A stretch of DNA of 64,000 bases from Nonomuraea spiralis (GTDB lineage Bacteria > Actinomycetota > Actinomycetes > Streptosporangiales > Streptosporangiaceae): the NCBI RefSeq assembly GCF_014648435.1, contig NZ_BMRC01000021.1:104119-168118 (forward strand). Direction: 5' to 3'. The notes below the pieces were generated by a model. The model was not told the origin of the DNA. It saw only the letters and a program-made list of their open reading frames with translations, and did not search any database. Each line of letters opens with the position of its first letter. The stretch's first letter is position 1. Of this stretch, positions 7,871 to 16,249 are shown piece by piece. Both the position numbers and the translations under genes were made by a program.

Positions 7871-8920
7871 ATGCCGGTGAGCTTCACACAGCACTACCTC
7901 GGCAAACGGGTCGAGCAACGCCTGGCCGATTTCCTGGAGACCTGGCGGGCCCCCGTCTCCGACCCCGACGTTCAGGCGGCCTACCGGTTGCTGACCGAGT
8001 TCATCCTCGGCGGCGGCAAGCGCATCCGCCCGCTCCTGTGCTACTGGGGCTGGCGGGGCGCGGGCGGCGACGACTGCGACGAGATCGTGAGCGCCGCGGC
8101 GGCCCTGGAGTTGTGCCACGCCGGGCTGCTCATCCACGACGACATCATGGACGGCAGCGAGCTGCGCCGCGGACGGGCGACCATCCACCGGAACCTGGCC
8201 GACCTCCACGCCGGCCCGGCCGCGGAGTCCTTCGGGCACGCCGGCGGCATCCTGCTCGGCACGCTCAGCCTGGCCTGGTCCGACACCCTGCTGTCGTCGT
8301 GCGGCGTCGAGCCCGTACGCCTGCGGGCCGCGCACCACATCTTCGACGCCATGCGCACCGAGGTCATCAGCGGCCAGTACCTCGACATCCTCGCCCAGCT
8401 GCGCGCCGGCGCGAGCGTGACGGAGGCGCTCACGGTGATCCGCTACAAGACGGCCAAGTACACCGTCGAGCGGCCCCTGCAGATCGGCGGCGCCCTGGCC
8501 GGCGCCCAGCCGGACCTGCTCGACGCCTTCTCCCGGTTCGGCGTGCCCCTCGGCGAGGCGTTCCAGCTCCGCGACGACGTGCTCGGCACGTTCGGCTCCG
8601 CGGCCGAGACCGGCAAGTCGGCGCTCGACGACCTGCGCGAGGGCAAGCACACCGTGCTGATCGCCCACGCCGTGGCGCACGCCTCGCCCGCGCAGCTCGA
8701 CCACCTGCGCGCCTGGCACGGCAATCCGCGCCTGACCGAGGAGCAGGCCGCCGGGCTGCGCGCCATCCTCATCGACACGGGCGCGCTCGACCAGGTCGAG
8801 TCGATGATCGACGAACGTGTGGGCGAGGCCAGAGCCGCCCTGGCCCTGGCGCCGATCGGGCCCGAGGCCGGCAGCGCGTTGTCCGTCCTGGCCGACCAGC
8901 TCGCGCACCGTACCAAGTAG
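7871..8920 (+). CDS. Polyprenyl (farnesyl/geranylgeranyl) diphosphate synthase
   Basis: Trans-isoprenyl diphosphate synthase of 349 aa that condenses IPP with allylic diphosphates. It has GGGKRIRP for IPP binding, the first aspartate-rich motif HDDIMD followed by RRGR, KTAKYTVERP, and the second motif QLRDDVLG. In this last motif the family's DDxxD has become DDxxG, common in actinobacterial short-chain enzymes. Product length cannot be read reliably; supplying FPP to the geosmin synthase four genes on would make sense of the operon. The ATG at 7871 follows AGAAGGAG. It is the first gene of the operon, with 11 nt to ispH whose ribosome site overlaps its stop. Confidence 0.92.
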   Translation: MPVSFTQHYLGKRVEQRLADFLETWRAPVSDPDVQAAYRLLTEFILGGGKRIRPLLCYWGWRGAGGDDCDEIVSAAAALELCHAGLLIHDDIMDGSELRRGRATIHRNLADLHAGPAAESFGHAGGILLGTLSLAWSDTLLSSCGVEPVRLRAAHHIFDAMRTEVISGQYLDILAQLRAGASVTEALTVIRYKTAKYTVERPLQIGGALAGAQPDLLDAFSRFGVPLGEAFQLRDDVLGTFGSAAETGKSALDDLREGKHTVLIAHAVAHASPAQLDHLRAWHGNPRLTEEQAAGLRAILIDTGALDQVESMIDERVGEARAALALAPIGPEAGSALSVLADQLAHRTK

Positions 8921-8931
8921 GGGGCATTCCG

Positions 8932-9873
8932 ATGGGACGCGTACTGCTCGCGGCCCCGCGCGGTTACTGCGCGGGGGTCGAACGGGCCATCCTCAGCGTG
9001 GAGGAGGCGCTCAGGCGCTTCGGTCCACCGATCTACGTCCGCAAGCAGATCGTGCACAACACGTTCGTGGTGGCCGATCTGACCAGGCGCGGCGCCGTCT
9101 TCGTCGACGAGCTCGACGAGGTTCCGGACGGCGCGCTGGTGATCTTCTCCGCCCACGGCGTCTCGCCCGCGGTCCGGCACGAGGCCGGCCGCCGCGGCCT
9201 GCGTACGATCGACGCCACCTGCCCCCTGGTCACGAAGGTGCACAAAGAGGCCGCGCGGCTGGCCGGGGCCGGCTACGAGATCGTGCTCATCGGCCACGCC
9301 GAGCACGAGGAGGTCGAGGGCACGGTCGGCGAGGCGCCCGACCGCATCCACGTCGTCGACCCGGCCCGGCCCCACGAGGTCGCCGCGGGCGGCGCGGCGC
9401 GCATGAGCTGGCTGTCGCAGACCACGCTCTCGGTCGACGAGACCATGGGCGCCGTCGCCGAGCTGCGCGAACGTTTCCCCCAGCTGGCCGACCCGCCGAG
9501 CGACGACATCTGCTACGCCAGCCAGAACCGCCAGGAGGCGATCACCCGGATCGCCCCTCAGTGCGACCTGGTCATCGTCGTCGGCTCCTCCAACTCCTCC
9601 AACTCCCAGCGGCTGGTCGAGGTCGCCCTGCACGCCGGCGCCCGCGCCGCCCACCTCGTCGACCGCGCCGCCGACGCCGATCCGCGATGGCTCGGCGGCG
9701 TGGAGACGGTCGGGGTCAGCTCCGGCGCGTCCGTGCCGGAAGTGCTGGTCGACGACCTGCTCGACTGGCTCACCGGCCACGGCTACACCGACGTCGAGTC
9801 CGTGACCGTGGCCGAGGAGACGCTCACGTTCTCCCTCCCTCTCGAACTTCGCTCCTCTCGCAACCCTGGCTAG
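8932..9873 (+). CDS. ispH: 4-hydroxy-3-methylbut-2-enyl diphosphate reductase (IspH)
   Basis: Complete 313-aa IspH, the last MEP enzyme, which reduces HMBPP to IPP and DMAPP. The three cluster-binding cysteines are present: Cys13 in GYCAGV, Cys97 in DATCPLV and Cys194 in ICYASQNRQ. Substrate-binding His42 (VHNTF), His75 (SAHGVSP), the HEEVEG histidine/glutamate segment, QTTLS and the SSNSSNS phosphate loop are also seen. A second housekeeping copy is likely elsewhere (inference). The start is the ATG at 8932 after AGGGGG, which overlaps the stop of the synthase. Its position between the prenyl synthase and the encapsulin genes implies local supply of both five-carbon units for the terpene made by this operon. 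Confidence 0.95.
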   Translation: MGRVLLAAPRGYCAGVERAILSVEEALRRFGPPIYVRKQIVHNTFVVADLTRRGAVFVDELDEVPDGALVIFSAHGVSPAVRHEAGRRGLRTIDATCPLVTKVHKEAARLAGAGYEIVLIGHAEHEEVEGTVGEAPDRIHVVDPARPHEVAAGGAARMSWLSQTTLSVDETMGAVAELRERFPQLADPPSDDICYASQNRQEAITRIAPQCDLVIVVGSSNSSNSQRLVEVALHAGARAAHLVDRAADADPRWLGGVETVGVSSGASVPEVLVDDLLDWLTGHGYTDVESVTVAEETLTFSLPLELRSSRNPG

Positions 9874-9900
9874 ACCCCACATCGAGATTGGCGGTGCACC

Positions 9901-11310
9901 ATGACAGAAACGACCGACTCCAGCGTGCCCACGAACGGCAACGGGCAGCTCAGCCTCAGTACAGAGGCCGCCAAACAGCTCGCGACCACGACCAAGACGC
10001 CGCCGCAGATGCAGGAGATCACCTCTCGGTGGCTGCTGCGGCTGCTGCCGTGGGTGCAGTGCTCCGGTGGCGTGTTCCGGGTCAACAGGCGCCTGACGTA
10101 CACGCTCGGCGACGGGCGTATCACGTTCTCCACGACGGGCTCCGACGTGCGGGTGATCCCGGCCGAGCTGACCGAGCTGCCCATGCTGCGCGGGTTCGAC
10201 GACATGGAGGTGCTCGAAGCGCTGGCCGACCGTTTCCAGCAGCGCGAGATCGAGCCGGGTGAGGCCATCGTCAGGGAGGACGACCCGGCCGACCAGCTCG
10301 TACTGATCGCCCATGGCCGGGTTGGCAAGGTCGGACAGGGCGCCTACGGCGACGAGCAGAACCTGGGTGTCCTGGCCGACGGCGACCACCTCGGCGAGCA
10401 GGCGCTGGTCGGCGGCGGCACGTACGAGTTCACCGCCACCGCGAAGACGCACACCACCGTGCTCACCCTGTCCAGGCAGACCTTCGAGCAGATCGCCGAG
10501 CAGTCGCCCGCCCTGCGCGAGCACCTCCAGAACTGGCGTGCCTCCGGCGACCACGCCCAGAACGCCTACGGCGAGGCCGCGATCGACATGTCCTCCGGCC
10601 ACTCCGGCGAGGTGGCGCTGCCCGGCACGTTCGTCGACTACGAGCAGTCCCCCCGCGAGTACGAGCTGAGCGTCGCCCAGACGGTCCTGCGCGTGCACAG
10701 CCGGGTCTCCGACCTGTACAACCAGCCGATGAGCCAGCTCGACCAGCAGCTCCGCCTCACGATCGAGGCCCTGCGCGAGCGCCAGGAGCACGAGCTGGTC
10801 AACAACAGGGAGTTCGGCCTGCTGCACAACGCCGACTTCAGCCAGCGCATCCGCACCCGTTCCGGTCCTCCGACGCCCGACGACCTCGACGACCTGCTGG
10901 CCGTCGTGTGGAAGGAGCCGTCCTTCTTCCTCGCGCACCCGCAGGCCATCGCCGCGTTCGGCAGGGAGTGCAGCAAGCGCGGCCTCTACCCGCAGGCCAG
11001 CGAGGTCAACGGACACCGTATCCCGGCCTGGCGGGGCGTGCCGATCTTCCCGTGCAGCAAGATCCCGGTCACGGGCAAGCGCACCACGTCGTTCCTGCTC
11101 ATGCGTACGGGCCAGGAGAATCAGGGTGTCGTCGGCCTGCACCAGACGGGCATCCCCGACGAGTACCAGCCCAGCCTCTCGGTGCGCTTCATGAACATCA
11201 ACGAGAAGGCGATCATCTCGTACCTGGTGAGCGCCTACTACTCGGCCGCCGTCCTGGTGCCCGACGCGCTCGGCGTCCTGGAGGACGTCGAGCTCGGCAG
11301 GAACGGCTAA
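9901..11310 (+). CDS. Family 2B encapsulin shell protein 1 (with cyclic-nucleotide-binding domain)
   Basis: Shell protein of 469 aa. Residues ~1-90 and ~215-469 form the HK97 capsid-like fold of family 2 (SrpI-like) encapsulins, with VNRRLTYTLG early and SYLVSAYYSAAVLVPDALGVLE near the end. Residues ~93-212 are an inserted cyclic-nucleotide-binding domain, which defines subtype 2B. Such genes are often misannotated as Crp/Fnr regulators, but no helix-turn-helix follows. The phosphate-binding cassette (164-180) keeps GEQAL yet lacks the usual Arg (YEFTAT). Family 2B shells are known to sit next to terpene cyclases and to encapsulate them. A second, different shell gene follows 43 nt downstream. 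Confidence 0.93.
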   Translation: MTETTDSSVPTNGNGQLSLSTEAAKQLATTTKTPPQMQEITSRWLLRLLPWVQCSGGVFRVNRRLTYTLGDGRITFSTTGSDVRVIPAELTELPMLRGFDDMEVLEALADRFQQREIEPGEAIVREDDPADQLVLIAHGRVGKVGQGAYGDEQNLGVLADGDHLGEQALVGGGTYEFTATAKTHTTVLTLSRQTFEQIAEQSPALREHLQNWRASGDHAQNAYGEAAIDMSSGHSGEVALPGTFVDYEQSPREYELSVAQTVLRVHSRVSDLYNQPMSQLDQQLRLTIEALRERQEHELVNNREFGLLHNADFSQRIRTRSGPPTPDDLDDLLAVVWKEPSFFLAHPQAIAAFGRECSKRGLYPQASEVNGHRIPAWRGVPIFPCSKIPVTGKRTTSFLLMRTGQENQGVVGLHQTGIPDEYQPSLSVRFMNINEKAIISYLVSAYYSAAVLVPDALGVLEDVELGRNG

Positions 11311-11353
11311 CAGCCGAATCGTCCGTCCGGTCCAAGAATTGGTGGTGTTTGAG

Positions 11354-12724
11354 TTGACGGAGTCGGATCAGCGGCTGAGCCTGGATACCGCCGCGGCGCG
11401 GAAGCTCGCCACGACGACCAAGACGCCTCCGCAGATGCGGGAGATCTCCTCCCGCTGGCTGCTGCGGATGCTCCCGTGGGTGGACACCGCCGGCACCTAC
11501 CGGGTGAACCGGCGGCTCACCTACATGGTCGGCGGCGGCAAGGTGGGCTTCTCGCGTGCCGGCGCCCGGGTGCGGGTGGCGCCGCCGAGCCTGACCGAGC
11601 TGCCTCCGCTCCACGGGCTCGAGGACGACCGCCTGCTCGACGCCCTGGCGGGGCTGTTCGAGCAGCGGGAGTACGCCCCCGGCGACACGATCGCACGGGC
11701 CGGACGGCCGGCCGACGAGATCATCCTGATCGCGGACGGCCGGGTCACCAGGTTCCAGCACGGCTCGTACGGCGACCGCCTCGTGCTCGGCACCCTCGGC
11801 GAGGGCGACCACGCGGGCACCGAGCCGCCGGACGAGCGGGCCGTGTGGAGCCACACGCTGGAGGCCGGCACCAGGTGCACGGTGCTGGCCCTGCCGTGGG
11901 AGGAGTTGCGCGCGCTGGCCGGCGATTCCCCCGCCCTGCTCGACATGCTCGAACGCCATCGCGCCCGGCGGGCCGCCCCGCAGACCAAGCACGGCGAGGC
12001 GGCCATCGGCATGGCGGCCGGCCACCGGGGCGAGCCCACGCTGCCGGGCACGTTCGTGGACTACGACCCGGGTCCGCGCGAGTACGAGCTGAACGTGTCG
12101 CAGACCGTGCTGCGCGTGCACACCCGGGTCGCGGACCTGTTCAGCGACCCGATGGACCAGACCGAGCAGCAGCTCAGGCTCACCGTCGAGGCGGTGCGCG
12201 AGTCGCAGGAGCGCGAGCTGGTCAACAACCGCGACTTCGGCCTGCTGCACAACGTCGACCCGTCGCAGCGCATCCGTACGCTGACCGGGCCGCCCACCCC
12301 CGACGACCTGGACGACCTGGTCAGCCGCAGGAAGAAGTCCCGGTTCTTCCTGGCCCACCCGCGGGCCATCGCGGCCTTCGGGCGGGAGTGCAGCGCGAGG
12401 GGCGTCTATCCCGACATCGCCGAGGTCGAGGGTGTGCCGGTGCAGTCGTGGCGGGGGGTGCCCATCCTGCCGTGCGACAAGATCCCCATCAGCCGGGCGG
12501 GCACCACGTCCATCCTGTGCATGCGGACCGGCGAGAAGGACCAGGGCGTCGTCGGGCTGTTCCAGACCGGCGTCCCCGACGAGCGTGAGCCGGGGCTCAG
12601 CGTGAAGCTCACCGGCATCGATCGGAAGGCGGTCATGTCGTACCTGGTCAGTGCCTACTACTCGTGCGCGGTCCTGGTGCCCGACGCGCTCGGGGTGCTG
12701 GAGGACGTGGAGGTCTCGGGTTGA
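11354..12724 (+). CDS. Family 2B encapsulin shell protein 2 (degenerate cNMP domain)
   Basis: Second family 2B shell protein, 456 aa, colinear with the first over its full length; segments such as FFLAHP.AIAAFGREC and LVSAYYS.AVLVPDALGVLEDVE are nearly identical. The inserted domain (~84-203) has diverged most: the phosphate-binding cassette (154-170) begins AGTEPPDERA, so the GE pair is lost, suggesting it no longer binds nucleotide. I prefer the TTG start at 11354 because GGTGGTG lies 6 nt upstream and the first residues (MTES) match the MTE start of the paralogue; TTG at 11339 is an alternative. Its TGA overlaps the geosmin synthase ATG. The pair suggests a two-component shell. Confidence 0.92.
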   Translation: MTESDQRLSLDTAAARKLATTTKTPPQMREISSRWLLRMLPWVDTAGTYRVNRRLTYMVGGGKVGFSRAGARVRVAPPSLTELPPLHGLEDDRLLDALAGLFEQREYAPGDTIARAGRPADEIILIADGRVTRFQHGSYGDRLVLGTLGEGDHAGTEPPDERAVWSHTLEAGTRCTVLALPWEELRALAGDSPALLDMLERHRARRAAPQTKHGEAAIGMAAGHRGEPTLPGTFVDYDPGPREYELNVSQTVLRVHTRVADLFSDPMDQTEQQLRLTVEAVRESQERELVNNRDFGLLHNVDPSQRIRTLTGPPTPDDLDDLVSRRKKSRFFLAHPRAIAAFGRECSARGVYPDIAEVEGVPVQSWRGVPILPCDKIPISRAGTTSILCMRTGEKDQGVVGLFQTGVPDEREPGLSVKLTGIDRKAVMSYLVSAYYSCAVLVPDALGVLEDVEVSG

Positions 12725-14889
12725 TGGCCAAGCCGTTCGAGCTGCCCGACTTCTACCTGCCGTACCCGGCGCGGCTCAACCCGCACCGGGAGGAGGCCCG
12801 TACGCATGCCACGCTGTGGGCGCGTGACATGGGCATGCTGGAGGGCTCGGGCGTCTGGGAGGAGGCCGACCTCGACGGGCACGACTACCCGCTGATGTGC
12901 GCCTACACCCATCCCGACTGCGACGCCGCCGAGCTGTGCCTGATCACCGACTGGTACGTCTGGGTGTTCTTCTTCGACGACCACTTCCTCGAGGTCTTCA
13001 AGCGCTCCGGCGACATCGAGGGCGGCAAACGGCATCTAGACCGGCTCCCCCGGTTCATGCCGATGGGCGGTGACCTGTCCATGCCCGAGCCGGCCAACCC
13101 GGTCGAGGCGGGCCTGGCCGACCTGTGGCGGCGTACGGTGCCGGGCATGTCGGCCGACTGGCGGCGGCGGTTCGCCGAGAGCACCCGCCACCTGCTCAAC
13201 GAGTCGATCTGGGAGTTGTCCAACATCAACGAGGGCCGGATCGCCAACCCGGTCGAGTACATCGAGATGCGCCGCAAGGTCGGCGGCGCTCCCTGGTCGG
13301 CGGGGCTGGTCGAGCACGCGGTACGGGCCGAGATCCCCGCGCGGCTGGCCGGCACCAGGCCGCTGCGGGTGCTGAAGGACAGCTTCTCCGACGCGGTGCA
13401 CCTGCGTAACGACCTGTTCTCCTACGAGCGGGAGGTCCGGGACGAGGGCGAGCTGAGCAACGGCGTGCTGGTGCTGGAGACGTTCCTCGGGTGCTCGACG
13501 CAGGAGGCCGCCGACGCCGTCAACGACCTGCTCACCTCGCGCATGCAGCAGTTCGAGCACACCGCGCTGGCCGAGCTGGGCCCGCTCTTCGTCGAGCACG
13601 CCATCGACCCGGCGTCGGCGATGGGCGTGCTGGCCTACGTCAAGGGGTTGCAGGACTGGCAGTCCGGCGGGCACGAGTGGCACATGCGGTCGAGCCGCTA
13701 CATGAACGAGGGCGCGGCGGCGGCCAAGCCGCTCGGCACGAAGTCCCTGATCGCCCTGACGGGGGCCAAGCGGCTGCGCAACTTCACCTCGGTCAGGCGG
13801 CAGCGGGTCGGGCCCTCGCGGATCCCCGAGCTGTACATGCCCTTCGAGCTGCGTCTCTCCTCCCATCTCGACGGGGCCCGGCGCAACGCGGTGGCCTGGA
13901 GCGCGGCCATGGGCCTGCTGGAGGCGCAGCCCGGCGTCGCCGGCTCGGCGGTGTGGGACGCGGACAAACTGGTCGACTACGACCTGCCGTTGTGCGCCGC
14001 GGGCCTGCATCCCGACGCCACCGCCGAGGAACTGGACCTGGCCTCGTACTGGTTGTGCTGGGGGACGTACGGGGACGACTACTTCCCGGCCGTCTTCGAC
14101 CGGTCGGGCAACCTCGCGGCGGCCAAGGTCACGGTGTCCAGGCTCTCGGCGTTCATGCCGCTGGACGGCACGCCCGCGCCGCCGCCCGTGAGCGCGCTCG
14201 AACGCGGCCTGGCCGACCTGTGGGTGCGTACGGCGGGGCCGATGCCGGCCGCGGGGCGCGCCATGCTGCGGCGGGCGGTCGAGACGATGTGCGAGAGCTG
14301 GTTGTGGGAGCTGGGCGACAACGTGGTCGGGCGGGTCCCCGATCCGGTGGACTACATGGAGATGCGCCGGCTCACCTTCGGCTCGGAGCTGACGATGAGC
14401 CTGTGCCGGCTGCGGCACGCGCGCACGCTGCCCGAGGCGCTGTCCGAGAGTGGGCCGATGCGGGCGCTGGAGAACGCGGTCATGGACTGCGGGACGCTGA
14501 TCAACGACATCTTCTCGTACCAGAAGGAGATCGAGTTCGAGGGCGAGGTGCACAACTGCGTCCTGGTGGTCCAGAACTTCTTCGACTGCGACTACCCGGC
14601 CGCGCTGGTCATCGCCAACGACCTGCTGACCTCGCGGATGAAGCAGTTCCAGCACATCGCCGAGCACGAGCTGCCGGTTCTGTGCGACGACCTCGGGCTC
14701 GACTGCGCGGCGAGGGGCGTGCTCGACGCGTACCTGGCCGAATTGCGCCACTGGCTGTCCGGCGTGCTCAACTGGCACCGGGCCTGCTCCCGCTACGACG
14801 AGCCCTCCCTGCTCCGGCACCACCGGCCGCCGGTCTTCCGCCTGGCCGGCCCCCGCGGGCTCGGCACGTCGGCGGCGACCGTCCTCTAA
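12724..14889 (+). CDS. geoA: Bifunctional germacradienol/geosmin synthase
   Basis: Two-domain class I terpene cyclase of 721 aa. The N-terminal domain has DDHFLE (85-90) and the Mg-binding NDLFSYERE (229-237); it turns FPP into germacradienol and germacrene D. The C-terminal domain has DDYFP (451-455) and NDIFSYQKE (594-602) and completes geosmin. Length, both motif sets and domain order match streptomycete geosmin synthases. The ATG overlaps the stop of shell gene 2 (TGATG), giving tight translational coupling. A short Pro/Arg-rich tail (693-721) ends with GPRGLGTSA, a candidate shell-targeting element (inference). It overlaps the convergent STAS gene by 4 bp. Confidence 0.95.
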   Translation: MAKPFELPDFYLPYPARLNPHREEARTHATLWARDMGMLEGSGVWEEADLDGHDYPLMCAYTHPDCDAAELCLITDWYVWVFFFDDHFLEVFKRSGDIEGGKRHLDRLPRFMPMGGDLSMPEPANPVEAGLADLWRRTVPGMSADWRRRFAESTRHLLNESIWELSNINEGRIANPVEYIEMRRKVGGAPWSAGLVEHAVRAEIPARLAGTRPLRVLKDSFSDAVHLRNDLFSYEREVRDEGELSNGVLVLETFLGCSTQEAADAVNDLLTSRMQQFEHTALAELGPLFVEHAIDPASAMGVLAYVKGLQDWQSGGHEWHMRSSRYMNEGAAAAKPLGTKSLIALTGAKRLRNFTSVRRQRVGPSRIPELYMPFELRLSSHLDGARRNAVAWSAAMGLLEAQPGVAGSAVWDADKLVDYDLPLCAAGLHPDATAEELDLASYWLCWGTYGDDYFPAVFDRSGNLAAAKVTVSRLSAFMPLDGTPAPPPVSALERGLADLWVRTAGPMPAAGRAMLRRAVETMCESWLWELGDNVVGRVPDPVDYMEMRRLTFGSELTMSLCRLRHARTLPEALSESGPMRALENAVMDCGTLINDIFSYQKEIEFEGEVHNCVLVVQNFFDCDYPAALVIANDLLTSRMKQFQHIAEHELPVLCDDLGLDCAARGVLDAYLAELRHWLSGVLNWHRACSRYDEPSLLRHHRPPVFRLAGPRGLGTSAATVL

Positions 14890-15233
14890 AGCGGCACGTC
14901 GTACGGGCGAGGGGTGTAGAACCAGCCCATCATGCGCAGCAGCCGCCGCAGGTGGGGTGTGAGGTTGTGCAGGCGGATCCACCGCTCGTCCGGGGGCAGC
15001 GCGGGCATGACCAGCACCCGCAGGCCGGACAGGTCGATGAAGGTCAGTCCTCCGGTGTCGACCCAGATGTAGGTGTTGCCCCCGCGTGAGTCCGACAGTG
15101 TGCTGGCGAGCGCGGGGCTGTTGGTGGCGTCGACCTCTCCGGTCAGGGCGACGGCCGGGGCTCCGGGCGCGACCCGCAGCGTGACGCTGAGCTGCCCGTC
15201 CTGATAGAGCAGCCGCTCTTCGAGATCGTTCAC
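14886..15233 (-). CDS. STAS-domain protein (anti-sigma factor antagonist-like)
   Basis: Single STAS domain of about 115 aa. The strand-helix element FIDLSGLRVL holds the serine that is phosphorylated by anti-sigma kinases in SpoIIAA/RsbV-type antagonists, and VALTGEVDATNS is the N-terminal strand. No partner anti-sigma or sigma gene is adjacent, so its target is unknown. I use the GTG at 15233, preceded by GGGGGGTG; an in-frame TTG at 15251 is less likely. The 3' end overlaps the geosmin synthase gene by 4 bp on the opposite strand. Confidence 0.82.
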   Translation of the reverse strand: MNDLEERLLYQDGQLSVTLRVAPGAPAVALTGEVDATNSPALASTLSDSRGGNTYIWVDTGGLTFIDLSGLRVLVMPALPPDERWIRLHNLTPHLRRLLRMMGWFYTPRPYDVPL

Positions 15234-15463
15234 GACGTGCGCACCCCCCAACAGCTATGGACAGGGGGCTGCCTGCGGGATGACCGTCGGGGTTCCTCCC
15301 GGCCGTACTGGCCGTCCTGAGGAGGTCGCGGCTCCTTTCGCCGCACCGACGATTAACCCGAAACCAGGTTACACGCCGTATGTTTCGCTATGTAATATTC
15401 GCCGGAATTATGACCGAATTAGACGAAAAGATGAAGTGCGACGGGCGGCCTCCGAGACGACCG

Positions 15464-15496
15464 AGGCCGGCCCAGCACGCAGGGCTGGGCCGGCCT
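15464..15496. terminator. Hairpin in the STAS / small-secreted-protein gap
   Basis: Perfect 13-bp stem AGGCCGGCCCAGC (15464-15476) with 15484-15496 and a 7-nt loop. The surrounding gap 15234-15652 shows no convincing gene; its A+T-richer stretch around 15355-15435 is probably the STAS promoter region. The hairpin may end transcription coming from the small secreted-protein gene. Confidence 0.55.
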
Positions 15497-15652
15497 GGAC
15501 CGTCCTCGCAGCGGGCCCCGGCGTGCGCATCCAGTCACGGGCGAGCCTGCGGGCGTTCCCGGCCAGGTGCCGCCACGAGGGGTCGTGGCTGCCGGAAAGC
15601 CTTCAGGTCAGCGTGACGGGCGCGCGGGCGGGCCGCCGCCGATCAGGAACTC

Positions 15653-15919
15653 TCAGTTGTTGTCCCCGTAGTGGCTCTGCGCGTCCAGGAGGTTGAGCTC
15701 GATGTCCTGCAGGTGCAGGGCGGTGAGGACGTCGACGTACTTGACGGAGTCGTTCAGGACGTCGTTGGCGAGCGTCAGGTCGTCGAGGATGGACAGCTGG
15801 CTCAGGATGTTCTTGCCGCTGTTGTAGGCGTTGGGGCCGACGTCGGCGGAGGCGCTCGTGGCCGAGAACCCGATCAGCGCGCCGGCGATGGCTGCACCGG
15901 TGAGAATGCGACGCATCAT
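15653..15919 (-). CDS. Small secreted protein A (paralogue pair)
   Basis: 88-aa preprotein with a twin-Arg start (MMRRIL), hydrophobic signal core and ASADVGPN cleavage region, leaving about 62 acidic residues. The mature part is a run of heptad-like leucines (ILSQLSILDDL...DVLNDSVKY) and ends YGDNN; there are no cysteines. I do not recognise the family; it is not a chaplin or rodlin by motif. About 70% of residues match the gene at 17040-17306, including the signal peptide and the GDNN end. AAGGAG precedes the ATG by about 8 nt. An NlpC/P60 hydrolase gene lies between the two copies. Surface or developmental role is only a guess. Confidence 0.82.
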   Translation of the reverse strand: MMRRILTGAAIAGALIGFSATSASADVGPNAYNSGKNILSQLSILDDLTLANDVLNDSVKYVDVLTALHLQDIELNLLDAQSHYGDNN

Positions 15920-16040
15920 TTTACTTCTCCTTCATCGGAATCGGCGCAGCGGTGCGCGTCATCATAATTACCCGCCTCCCGAGTGGCGAGATTTTCGCGA
16001 ATAACAATGTCGTGGACCGCCGGGGCCCGCAAGGGGAATA

Positions 16041-16091
16041 TGCTAAGGCAAAGTCAAGTACCCGCACTTATTCCTTGGCCCGTGGTTCGAC
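16041..16091 (-). promoter_or_regulatory. Upstream element shared by the two small secreted-protein genes (copy 1)
   Basis: About 120 nt upstream of protein A. Together with 17421-17471 it shares CTAA, the core GTCAAG (CTTGAC on the coding strand), and later CTTGG and GGTT blocks at similar spacing. It could be the promoter or activator site duplicated with the gene; it also lies ~160 nt upstream of the divergent NlpC gene. Confidence 0.35.
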
Positions 16092-16249
16092 AGAAAATCA
16101 CCCCGACATGCCTCGAAATATTCGGACTTGTCAGGCTTGGCGCGGTGTTTTATCCCCATACTGCCGGAGCAAGTAATCGGGAGAACTCACCGAATAACGC
16201 CGTGCCGTATGGCGGCGCGGCCCCGGGTCACGGGAGCGCCGAATATGCC

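Noticed and set aside
8443..11142. 899-codon minus-strand frame across ispH and shell 1
   Set aside because: Antisense shadow of genes with clear motifs; composition Gly/Arg/Asp-rich without domains.
9901..12724. Two Crp/Fnr-type transcription regulators
   Set aside because: The cyclic-nucleotide-binding domain is inserted inside a longer HK97-like protein and no DNA-binding helix-turn-helix follows it; the encapsulin reading explains the full length.
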